Made by a program: the position numbers and the translations under genes. A stretch of DNA of 64,000 nt from Ceratothoa steindachneri. Its lineage: Eukaryota > Arthropoda > Malacostraca > Isopoda > Cymothoidae. Location of the stretch: NCBI GenBank assembly GCA_963969495.1, contig OZ018329.1:71400959-71464958 (forward strand), given 5' to 3'. Position 1 is the stretch's first letter. Each line of letters starts with the position of its first letter. Below are positions 32,525 to 42,550 of this stretch, in pieces. Under the pieces are notes generated by a model, which was not told where the DNA came from, made no database searches, and was given only the letters and a program-made list of their open reading frames with translations.

Positions 32525-35375
32525 AGTGGAAAAACTAATACATAGACATGATTAAGTTTGTGACAAGGAGCGGGGATAGGAGCAGGAGTTTTTCTGGCGA
32601 CAGTGCAGCCAGTATTAGCTTCAGGAGCAGCACTCCTATGCTAATTGAGAGCAGTGACAGGAATAGCCACATGCTTTTTTTTGTACTTGAGACTCTGACC
32701 GTGGAGGATAAGGAGCCAGGGGAGGCTGGCGATCAGAACCAGGAGGGCAACGAGGACGCAGTCAAGGAGCTTAAAAGCTGCTTGGAGACTCTTGAGAGGT
32801 AAGGTATAGCGTACGAAAAGTGCTGGCTAACAGTGGTCCAGCGACACGGGGAGGTGTTCGCAACTCGCCTACGCTATTATTTTTTCTTTGCCCTTTTTCC
32901 TACTCTCTATATCTACAGTGGTGCCCAGACCCGGGAGGGGAAGCGTTAGTCCTTGGATAGCATTTCCAAACCGGCTCTCTTCATTTCTTTAAAATACGCT
33001 CCGCTTCTAGGAGGATGGTTGTATAGCGTACGAGAAGTGCAAGCGAGTGGCTTAAAAGCTTTGTTTGAATGAGTCTTTTTTGAGACTCAGGATGGCTGAG
33101 CGGATTCGCCGCTAGCTAACAGTGTCATTCCTATAAAATATAAAATTTATCAATATTCCATGTTATAGCAATTTCGTCTGGCATTCCTATAAAATATTAA
33201 ATTTATCAATATTCCATTAGCATACTTTCTTTTTTAAATTAAATGTAAAATTATCCATTATAATTATTCGATCCAAAATCTAAAATATTTTGTAATATAT
33301 AATTGCGATTCAAAAATCAATGACTAAGATATTCTTTTCGGCCACACTTACTTTTACCAATACACACAATCGAACGCACGCCTTTAGCTGCCCGCTTTGA
33401 ATCAGTCACCCATCCATTCGTTCTCTACTTTACTTCGAATCAAGGTCAGTTATAAATCCCCTCACACTTATTCTCTGCAAACTGCCATACGAGAATAGGT
33501 CCTAATTCTCGTTACTTCTCTCATTGCAGATCCCAATTCACAGTCCATCATAGTTACTTTGCCACATCATACTTTACCACATCATAATTACCACATCATA
33601 GTTACCATATTTTAGTCATTATAATTACCACATAGTTACCACATCTTAGTTACTTTACATACCTTACATTCATTCTACTTTTCATTAATTCCATACATTG
33701 CAGTACGTTGTATTCCTTAGCAATTCTAAATTTAATTATATCATTCATCCATATTATTGTAATAACCGCTCACTAGTTATTTCCTAATTCAATTCTCTCA
33801 TTGTGCATTCGTTGATTTTGTAAATATATTTATTCTGTTTATTTTCTGTTTTCCTTACAAACCTAGTTCAAAAGTTTTCTAAATTCATTTCACTTCAGTC
33901 GTTATGCCTAAATATTAGCAGACGACTATTTCATCCAAATTCAACAAATTTATGGTAATGGTTTTTAATTAGCTATCTAGGCTGATTTATTAACTGAAAT
34001 CAATCCAACTAATAACCAAATACCATAAAATGGTTCTCAGACCCGGGAGAGGGAGCGTTAGCCTTTGGATAACATTTCCAAACGGGCTCTCTTCATTTCT
34101 TCCTAATACGCTCCGCTTCTAGGAGGGGGGTTGTATATCGTACGAGAAGTGCAGGCGAGCGGCTTAAAAGCTTCGTTTGAATGAGTCTTTCTTTGAGATT
34201 CAGGATGGCTGAGTGGATTCGCCGCTGGCTTGCAGTGGTCCAGCGACGCAGGAAAGTGTTCGCAACTCGCATACGCTATTATATTTGTCTTTGCCCCTTT
34301 TCCTACTCTCCTATATCTACAAAGAAAATCGCCGCGCTGCTATAGTAAAGTAGCAAAATTAAATGTTAAAATTTAGTAAATTCACTTCTTTTCATGATTT
34401 AAAGATTTATAAATATTAAATTTAAATATTTAAATTCAACAAATTGTCATTGAAACATTTCTATCTCTTTCAGTTTCGATGTCTTTGACAAATTTGTGAG
34501 GACTGATGAAAAGGTGGATGAGAGGTCTCTCAGGAAGATCCACAATGGCCTTGCTAAGTGGCAACATCCGGGCTGCAAAGGCAAGAATGGGTTTACTTAC
34601 AGCACCCACACCAGGAACCACCTCAAGCAGCATTACAAGAATGTAAGTTTAAATAATTCGCCAATTTTACAATAAATAACTGGCGCTGCTAGTCTTGCTC
34701 CTTATTGAAGTTTTAACCAAGAAAATTAAAAATTTTATTGCAAAGTTAAAAGTTGATATTTTTATATCAGATGCACAATGACAGGCTCCCTCAGCTCTCT
34801 GCCGCCATTGAAGGGCTCAACAAGCGCGGCCGCTCCCAGTCAAGGGAGAGTGAGGCCCGCAAGAAGCGCCAGATGAGCTTGGAGGAGAGCTTCAGGGTTC
34901 AGCTCAACCAGGAGAATGACAGGCAGTGTTGCACCAGGAGAAAAAAATTCAGAGAAATAATAGCAGCTATTTTAACTTTATTTTTTTAACTAGTAAAATA
35001 GCCTCTTAGCGTCTTGATGTTTTAAAACATTTTTATTAACAATTTAAAATATATTAATTTACATATTTCATTTTTAGGTGGTTTATTGAGACAATAACGC
35101 TACTGGATGTAGCTGACCATCCCAGCATCAAGAGGATGTTCTACTTCGTCAACCCTGAGTTTCAGCCCATCTCCAGGAGGACTGCTGGCAGGGACATTGG
35201 TAAGCTCATGGAAAGGGGGAGAACTCAGGTGGTCAACCTGCTGTTCTACCAGAAGTGCGTGGCCACTACTGCGGAGACCGCCCACAACAGAGCCTTCTTG
35301 GGGATTACATTCTACTGGATTGACAGGGACACCCTCAAGAGGCGCCATGAAACTTTGGCGTGCAAGGAGGGGAAG
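32525..35375 (+). CDS. hAT-like transposase gene, four exons, truncated at 3' side
   Basis: Exon model: 32525-32798 (ATG at 32548), 34474-34642, 34771-34925 and 35078-35375. Acceptors are TTTACAG, CTTTCAG, ATATCAG and TTTTTAG; donors are GTAAGG, GTAAGT, GTGTTG (weak) and GTAAGA. Codon phases agree at every junction and no stop is met over about 298 residues. Exon 2 encodes WQHPGCKGKNGFTYSTHTRN followed by HLKQHYKN, a BED-like finger with one Cys and a His pair; the second Cys of a classical BED is not obvious. Exon 4 gives VADHPSIKRMFYFVNPEF and AHNRAFLGITFYWIDRDTL, as in the N-terminal catalytic region of hAT transposases (F-L-G-I-T-x-W-I-D). The catalytic core beyond and the dimerisation domain are missing. 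It could be a transposon or a captured gene. Confidence 0.65.
32806..33124 (+). repeat. 290-bp tandem family, array I (with tRNA-Leu-like segment)
   Basis: Units of a family of about 290 bp seen also at 34026-34322 and 36495-36960. Landmarks: TATAGCGTACGAGAAGTGCA, GGATGGCTGAGCGGATTCG (33091-33109), GGTCCAGCGAC, TGTTCGCAACTCGC and CCAGACCCGGGAGGGG. The first unit lacks the tRNA-like head (about 100 bp). It lies in the first intron of the hAT-like gene and is interrupted by repeat copy B. Confidence 0.75.
33161..34015 (-). repeat. Interspersed repeat family, copy B (inverted)
   Basis: Reverse complement matches 28905-29725 and 39213-39885, from TTGGTTATTAGTTGGATT (34015 end) to TTGCTATAACA (33161 end). 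A 60-bp stretch containing TATAAAATAT is duplicated at its edge (33124-33160 and 33185-33225). It is inserted inside the 290-bp tandem array. Confidence 0.7.
34026..34322 (+). repeat. 290-bp tandem family, array II
   Basis: One whole unit in permuted form. It contains the A-box-like TGGCTGAGTGG (34206-34216) and the B-box-like GTGTTCGCAACTC (34256-34268), 40 bp apart, as in the head of a tRNA-Leu. It continues array I across repeat copy B. Confidence 0.75.
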
Positions 35376-35489
35376 GTAAGAAAATTAAAAAGTTAAATTT
35401 TGTTATTCTTTACCTTGGGCGCTAAAAGTTATAAGTACGTATGCGGTATAAATAAAATTTATAAGCATTCTCTTCTTATCCTTTGTAAG

Positions 35490-36400
35490 GAATACGGTCA
35501 CGTTCTCCCTTCTTCGCCCAATTATCAGTACACTCTACGTTGGCTTGATTACCTAGCCACCCAAAGGCCTTTGAGTAGGATTCTCCTTCTCCCCCGACAA
35601 ATCTTCCTGCCCTCTTTCGCCCCGCCGAAACAGACACGCCCAAAATTTCGACTTTATTTATTTCTGGGAACCCATTACTTCGAAACAATCTGTAAGATTG
35701 TCGGTTCTCGGTCTTATCTTTGATGAGAAACTATCAGGAAAGTCTCACATTTTATTGCTGGCAACCCGTGCATTCATAACATTCTAAGTCACTTGTCTCA
35801 AAGTATATAGTGTACTGATCAAGACACGTTACTTCGACTCTACAATATCTCTATCCAGTACAAACTAGACTTCGGCTGTAATGTGTATGGCTGAACATCT
35901 CTTGGCCGCTCTTCACTTGATAAAATTTTAAAACAGAAATTTCAAATGGCTACAGGAGCTTTTCTATCCTCGCAAGTAACCAGCCTCCGCGCAGAATGCA
36001 AAGTCTTTTAACTATTAAACAGGCGCCAATCTTGCCTACAAAAAGTGTCTTCCGATTCCGCCGTATACCTACATCAACAGATTTTCTGCTGTTGTTCATT
36101 TCCAATTACAGTGCAGACTACAAGCATCTATCAAGGACAGTTGCCCCAATCTTCTCTGACCTTCCATTCCCACTGCCTCAAATCCATCAGATTTCTTACA
36201 AGAGGGTTCCTCTTGGATGCGGTCCCTAGTAAGAATATGTACAAATCTCTTGCAATGAGGAAAGTCTCTGAAGCCGGTAGGGCTGTCCTATCAAAGTTCC
36301 TCAGTCATGCGTCGATCTACTCTAAATCACAACCATCTCTGACGATTACTTCCGTTCACTCCATAGCGCGTCTGCTTCCGTTGTGGTAGGAACGATGTCT
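35490..36400 (+). pseudogene. Jockey/R1-like LINE RT C-terminal fragment
   Basis: Heavily decayed. In shifting plus-strand frames the sequence reads RFLGLIFDEKLSGKSHI, then DQDTLLRLYNISIQYKLDFG, QKFQMATGAFLSSQV and SLRAECKV. These match the thumb and following region of Jockey, R1 and I-clade RTs (FLG-L-FD-x-x-L; L-x-x-LY...LD-G; TGAF-x-S-x-x-x-SL). At least four frame breaks and several stops are present. It begins just after the last exon of the hAT-like gene and may be what truncated it. It is not closely related to the I-clade family on the minus strand nearby. Confidence 0.6.
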
Positions 36401-36494
36401 TGCCGGTAATTTTCCTTCCGCCTTCTCCTGTGTTTTCACCCTACACTGCAAAGGTATAAGCCATCTGTACTATCTCACTATTCCCTTCTACCAA

Positions 36495-36960
36495 ATTCGG
36501 GGAATTGTAGTGGCGAAATTGCAAGCGGGTGTTTTATAAGCTCTGTTTGAGTCTTTTGGAGGGACACTCACGATGGCCAAGTCTACTAGGCCGCGCCTAC
36601 AGTAATCCCAGCGATGCGGGGAAGGTGTTAGGAACGCCCTTCGTTTTCCTTTATTTTTCAACGCCCTTCTTCCTAAAGCCCTCTATCTACAATGCTACCT
36701 ATAGCCGGGACAGAGTGAAACGATATGCCTTGGATAACTTTTCCAAATACCATTCGGCTAAATTCCAACACGCTTTGCTTCTAGGAAGGGGGCTGTGTAG
36801 TAGGGCGATCGCAAGCGAACAGTTAATAGACTCTAACTGAATGTTTTGGGGGGAGAGTCACGATGGCCGTCGACTAGGTCGCGCGCACACTGCTCCCAAA
36901 GACGCCGTGAAAGTGTTGGCAACACGCCACACGCTCCTTTCTTTCTTTACGTTTCATCGC
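36495..36960 (+). repeat. 290-bp tandem family, array III (diverged)
   Basis: Two diverged units with a period of about 287 bp (36506 and 36795). Each has ACGATGGCC after a GAGTCTTTTGG-like stretch, a CCCAGCGATGCGGGG-like middle, and a TTCTAGGAAGG-like end. They are related to arrays I and II. Confidence 0.65.
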
Positions 36961-36999
36961 TCTTTTCTTACACTAATCACTGATTCTAGACCCACCTAG

Positions 37000-39212
37000 T
37001 GCATGGTTCCTTTACTCCCATACCCAAATAACCAGACTTTCTAGGAATAGTAGTTAGGCCCACAACGATGAAATGGTCCGAGAATAAATCAATGGCCTCA
37101 TCTACCGAACTAAACTCCTCAAATGGGACAGAGAAATCAACTATTTCCTTAAATGCAGACCGCCGCGATCGCTCCTAACATCACCAAGGCACGTTTTCAG
37201 GCGGCAGTGGTCCAGAGAATGATAGTTGAATGAGAAAGTGATCACTACTATAAAGTTTATTGACCACCTCTCATCCAAAATTAGGCTGTAAATCCAGAGA
37301 GCACAACGAAAGATCAAGACTAGAAAAGGAACCGGTTCTCGGGCAGTGATGCTTAAACTAATCTACATTTAGGACCCCTATCTCCACTTCGTCGATAAGT
37401 TCGTCAAGGACCTGCCCCTGGGATTGATCGATTAGTCTCCCCAGAGGGGAGTGTGAACCGTTCAAATCCCCGAGAAAGTGAAATCCACTGCATCGAAGTC
37501 GGCTGACTATGGAATATACCCAGAAATTACAGTATACCTACTCTCCATGTGCATCTGCACTGCTACTGTCTAAACGGAGGCATTTAAAGTAAAAAGAAGA
37601 ATGGGGACATCACGTCGGGTATAATTCGCGCATCCTTCTGCCCGTCCCCATATCATGGTGGTATGGTCGCAAAACCTTTATGCCCAGAGAGGGTGGGCAG
37701 GAGGCACACGCGTTGAGCATGCTCTCCTGCAGAAATATAGTTAACAGGGGACAAGGGGAGACGAGCCTCCGCAGCTTGTCCCATTTGGCCTGGATTCCGC
37801 GACAATTCCATTGAAGGAATATGTCTTCCAGGCCTACCTTGGAGGAAATGCGAGGTTCTTCTTCAGACCCTCACAAGAATGGCCATACCCTTCCCAGAGG
37901 CAGAACTCCAGGTGTTGTCGTCTTCGATGATATATCGGGAGAAGTTCGGCTCGCTTTGTGGCTTTTCCCCCTTCCGTCTCGAAACCTTTGGTAGGCCCTC
38001 CGTCTCTGAGTACTCAGCACAACCTTGGGTGGGGGCGTATGAGCCGAATCTCATTTGGTGTTGTCGTCTTTTCTGAAGAAAGATTTAGGATTCCTGGAAG
38101 ACTGCTTCACGACAACATTCAGGGAGTTTACATCGTGTGATTCTAATGAGTCAGTGGAGGCTCGTGGCCGTTTTACCTTAAGGGAAACGGTTATATTGGG
38201 GGAGGGGGGCTCCTTTTAGCCGAGACTAGGTGTGAACCATTTGTACCACCAACTATACCAGGGAAGCGCCATGGGGGAGTAGAACGCACATAAGGGTTTT
38301 AAATGAGTGCGGAAATGAGCGTGCTCGTAGGCTCAGGGGCACTTTTTTTATTAAATTGAGGCATAAGACCATCCAGGCAGCGCTGGGCGCGCCAGGACTA
38401 TGTCCTTAGCTTCGCAAAGGGAGAGACGACCCACAGCCTGAACCACCATACTTTCTTCTCTAGGAGATGCGCGCCACATTGCTTCGAGGAAGTAAGGTGC
38501 ATCTCCACAATTAACCATGTTCGATAATGACTTAATAGTGTACGGTCTTGGAGCAATTTACACTGATTTCGGGTAAATTTGATTTTGCACATCTACAGGA
38601 GCGATTCGTATGGCCGAAGAGGCGACAGTAGCAGCACCGCGGTAGTGGCACGAATGCTTACACGCTGTAGCGATACCAACTGGCATCCACCGACTCATGG
38701 AGCCTGTCACGATCGAACATGACGAAGGGTGTAGGAGTGGGTCACGAGACCACTCTCTATTTTCTGATTACACTTTCGTCTTTAACTGCTTCTTGGACAA
38801 CACGCTCTTCGGTGATGTATATGAAGGAGTAGAACATGAATTCCCTAGCCTCAAACACTCCTTTCACGAATATGATGGTAGAGAGCGGCGTCACACTCAC
38901 CGGCGAGCCATCCACTAATCATGGCCGCTTCAGAAAGGTTTGACGCATTTGCCAGAAGACTCCCGTCCAAGAAACGTGGAACCTTTGGCTCTCTACCAAA
39001 AAAACTAGCTAATGTTCTCTTCTGGTGGAGAACGTGGCCTTTGGCCAATAGGATGCCATCTGTGGAGCGAAAAACAAGAAAGTGTTTGAAGCCTGCGGGC
39101 TAAAAAACGCCAGGTAATCTCTGAATGAGCCCTCCCCCCACACAATCAAGGCTTCGCTTAGCGCACTTGTGACTTTGGTCTTTTTCTGGGCCTCCATGTA
39201 TAGTATATGGTT
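37000..39212 (-). mobile_element. I-clade LINE copy X4, 3' segment (EN and ORF1), decayed
   Basis: Aligns with 48525-50830 of the longest copy X1. 37015-37860 corresponds to the endonuclease and the linker that follows it. 38398-38592 gives an ORF1 knuckle end (SSKQCGAHLLEKKV). 38851-39048 gives RTLASFFGREPKVPRFLDGS, matching X1 RGLASVIGRETKVTRFSDRS. Stops and shifts are frequent. RT and RNase H are absent because the copy ends near 37000. Repeat copy C splits the element at 39213-39885. Confidence 0.75.
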
Positions 39213-39885
39213 ATTCATGTGATTTATTTTCTGTTAATAAATCAGCCTAAATAGCGTTTCGAAACCATAACCATAAATTTGCTTGATCGAAGTTGTCGGC
39301 TGATAGTTTTTAGGCCTAAGACGACAGCGAAATAAATTTTGAAATAATGAACTGGGTTTTAAGAAAAACAATTAAACAAATATAAATATATGCATAGAAT
39401 CAACGAATGTACAATGAGATAAGTAGATTAGGTATACAATGTAAGATATTGTAACATATGATTTACAGTAACAAGATGCGAAGAGAATTGAAGTATGTGA
39501 AATAAATATGAAATAATGTGGTGGAATAATATGGTCAAATAATATGGTGACTATGATAGACTGTGAATTAGAGGCTTTATACGAAGAATGTTGCGAGTCG
39601 ACTGGGGAATAATAGTGTGCTATTTGGTTGAGATGAAAGCGTGTGTTTGTTTGTTTGTGCGAAATTTTAAGAGATGATGTTTGAAACAGTATGCTAAATG
39701 GATTAATTAATTATTAAGTTGTACATAAAATGATTTAATTTACAAAAGTTAAGTAAAATAATTGAAAGATTAAATTGACAAAGTTAAGTAAAATAATTGA
39801 ATATGAATTTTACATAATAATTGATGTATATATATATTTAAGTTATCCAGGAGGTTTTTATTATAGGAATGCCCAGAGGCATTGC
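39213..39885 (+). repeat. Interspersed repeat family, copy C
   Basis: Third member of the family at 28905-29725, from ATGGTTATTCATGTGATT to GGCATTGCTATACC. It is more diverged and inserted in the LINE copy X4, whose two halves flank it. Confidence 0.7.
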
Positions 39886-40850
39886 TATACCTGGACGTGC
39901 CGATTTTGGTCCCCGTATCCCCCACGGAAGGATAGGAACCCCTAGTCTCCTATTTTTTTTCTTCCTCTTTGGAGAGTAAGGTGGAGAATGTACCCACTTC
40001 TCTCCACCCCCTGAATAACCGATCTCAGCAAGACTTTTCTTCGAGACGAGGAAGAACTTGGCTCTCAAGGGCGCACCAGTCGAAGTAGGAGATCTCTTAT
40101 TTCCTTGTGAGTCCTCAGAGATCCATGCAGTCTGAGGAGCTGCTTCCACAGTGGCGGACACGCGTTTGGTGTCTGGCACCGACCCAAGGTTTGCCTCCAT
40201 GGAAGATCCTGATATCTTGGGCGGGGGTATTCAGGGACTTTCTCCCCCCAGGGAGGGTCTTCCGACTGGCTACTCTCCCCCCCCCCAGGAGTAAGGTATC
40301 ACGACCGGGGACTCAAAGGGTTTATTGCATGTCATGGACGTCTCCTCATGTTCTTGGTGCGACTCTAAGAAAGAAATGGGGGCCCGACTAAAATGGAGAG
40401 TCGCTTGGAGGCAGCTGTCCGATAGGAAGTTATGGGGAAACACCCGAACATGTCACTATTGGAGAGAGGGAACCGCCTTCTCCGTTAAGAGAAACTTTGG
40501 GGGACCCCTAAGAAAGTATAGGGGGGGTCTGCGGACCGACGAGTCGCCCGAAGGTCTCTGCACAAGGGGGTAAAGGGGAAGCCCCCAAATCCGTATCAAA
40601 TGCAGAGACGGAAGCATCTCCGCTAGGAGAGTTGGAGAGAACCCCAAGACAGCACATGGGGAGGGCCCATCCTTAGAAGAGGCGGAGCTACCAGAGGGCG
40701 GTTTCAATAAAGATAGAGGTGAAGCTCCTCTAACGGTTGAAGGAGATGAGAGGGTAACCCCGGAAACAAGATTAGTACTTGGTAAACTAGGGAGTGCACG
40801 GGGTAGGGATTGGGGGATGCGCTTTTTTATCTTTATTTGTAGTATTCATT
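39886..40850 (-). mobile_element. I-clade LINE copy X4, 5' segment (ORF1 N-terminus)
   Basis: Continues X4 beyond repeat C. The minus frame 40200-39838 contains TGAPLRAKFFLVSKKSLAEI and PPYSPKRKKKNRR, matching the basic Pro/Lys segment of X1 ORF1 near 51000. 40456-40850 matches X1 51600-51720 (for example GAGCTACCAGAGGGCGG against GAGCTGCCCGAGGGCGG). No intact frame remains. Confidence 0.65.
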
Positions 40851-40859
40851 GTATTTTGG

Positions 40860-42058
40860 GGGTGGGGGGGGTTGTTTTTAGAAATAAAGAATTTGTTAGG
40901 ACACAAATGAGTTGACTCCATCCATTAACGTTCCATTTAGTTGTTTTTCATCGGCGAAGGGCCCCAAAACCTGAGAAAGGCACTAGGAGTCTGGTGTTCA
41001 ATAACCACTGCAGATGCACATTGGCGCAGGCAGGTTCTAAAGTCGGCCTATAGGCGCGGCCGCTGGGTCACTGACATCCATGCATATTGGTTAATATATG
41101 CAGAGCCTGCAGGACATATCCTGGTTGGTGGTTATCCTTTAACTAGTCCTGTCTTAGTTCAAGTCGGGCCCGGTCCGGCGTGCCGAACGCGAACTGCGGA
41201 TTTTCACCTCTCCTTGGCAGCCACCCCCAAAACTTGAGACGTGAGGGGATTGGTTGGTAACTGCCAATATTCCACTGCAATTACCGATGTGTGGGGGAAC
41301 CACGGCGTGCCAAAGAATCGTGCCTTCCCGCGAATAGTTACGTGCCTGAATCCGAACCCAGAAGTAGCAGTTCTATCAGAGCGAACCAAACGCTTTGCGG
41401 GAGAGGAATAAGATGTGTTATAGAAAGCGGGAAAGGTGTTAGCGGAAGGCGAAGGGGAGGCTAAATTGATGCTGAATAGATTGTGAAGAATAGTATGTGG
41501 CGGATGTGAGATGGTTTGAAAGACGCGTAATAGATGGGTTGATTATGTGAATGCGTTTGAGAGAGAGAGAGCTGACCGATGAGGATTAGGACGTAGATGA
41601 TATTGCGTTATGTGTTCATAGACGTGGTTTTGAAGCGGCGGGCTTGGGGCATTCTTCCCAGGGATGAACCCTGGTTTGACGAATTTCTCTAGCACATACC
41701 CCATCACTAATAAAGGTGGGTAATTTTATTGGCGTTGAAACGGGCAGACCACACATTGTGGGAAACTGGTAGATGCTTAAACCTTGAAGTCATCTTTAGG
41801 GTGTCTATGATGAGGAGAATTTTCGTTTCAGCGTTCTGGTGATGGATTGGGGTAGTTTGTAAGCAACCTGTGGCTATGGGGATGGCGAGGAGGCATCTGT
41901 GCCATGGCTGTCATCAATGAATAATATTTGGTTGACGCATTTGATAACAGAGCAAATCTGTAGTAGGTGTATAGGGGAGAGTAGAGGTAGTTTCCAGATT
42001 CTATATCCTTTTTTCTCTGCTGTAGCAGTGATGCATACCCTTTTAAAAAAAATTATAT
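40860..42058. other. No recognised gene
   Basis: Starts in a G-rich run. Anonymous sequence with no domain in any frame that I can support. It is bounded on the right by the 3' end of LINE copy X3. Confidence 0.5.
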
Positions 42059-42059
42059 A

Positions 42060-42525
42060 TACCTCATCTGGCGACTGCCTTCTAGGGCATAATTTGACGT
42101 ACTCAAGCTAGCCTAAATCTAGGCTATATTAAAAGCCAGATTAAGAAAAAAAGGAAAAACAAAAATACAAACAAAAAGCAAAAGAAAACAAACAAATTGA
42201 AAAAATATAGAGCGAGCTGGGTCGACGGAAGAAGGCCCGCCCTCACCCGCCGAAGAAGACCGTGATCCATAGTTGAATTTTAAATATCAGGGAGAAGGCC
42301 GGCCTCCCCCCCAAAAGTCAACAGGTCAGTGTGTAAGAATCCGTCCCAAGTACAAGGGACATGCGATAGCGACCCTGCCCGTCCCGGTATAGGGACAGGT
42401 ATCGTGCGCGAAGATCACCAAGACTGGGACATTCGACAAGAATGTGCCGAACAGTATGGGGGACGACGCAGTCGTCACAATAAGCCGCTGGCGAGCGCTC
42501 CATCAAATCGCGATGCGTCACACGA
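42060..42525 (-). mobile_element. I-clade LINE copy X3 (3' end only)
   Basis: Strongly 5'-truncated. 42521-42318 encodes YCDDCVVPHTVRHILVECPS, the C-terminal Cys-His motif of the family; the 3' UTR then runs to CATCTGGCGACTGCC near 42066. Its 5' end abuts a run of 17 A (42528-42544) and then the 3' end of copy X2. Confidence 0.85.
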
Positions 42526-42550
42526 TTAAAAAAAAAAAAAAAAATTAAGG

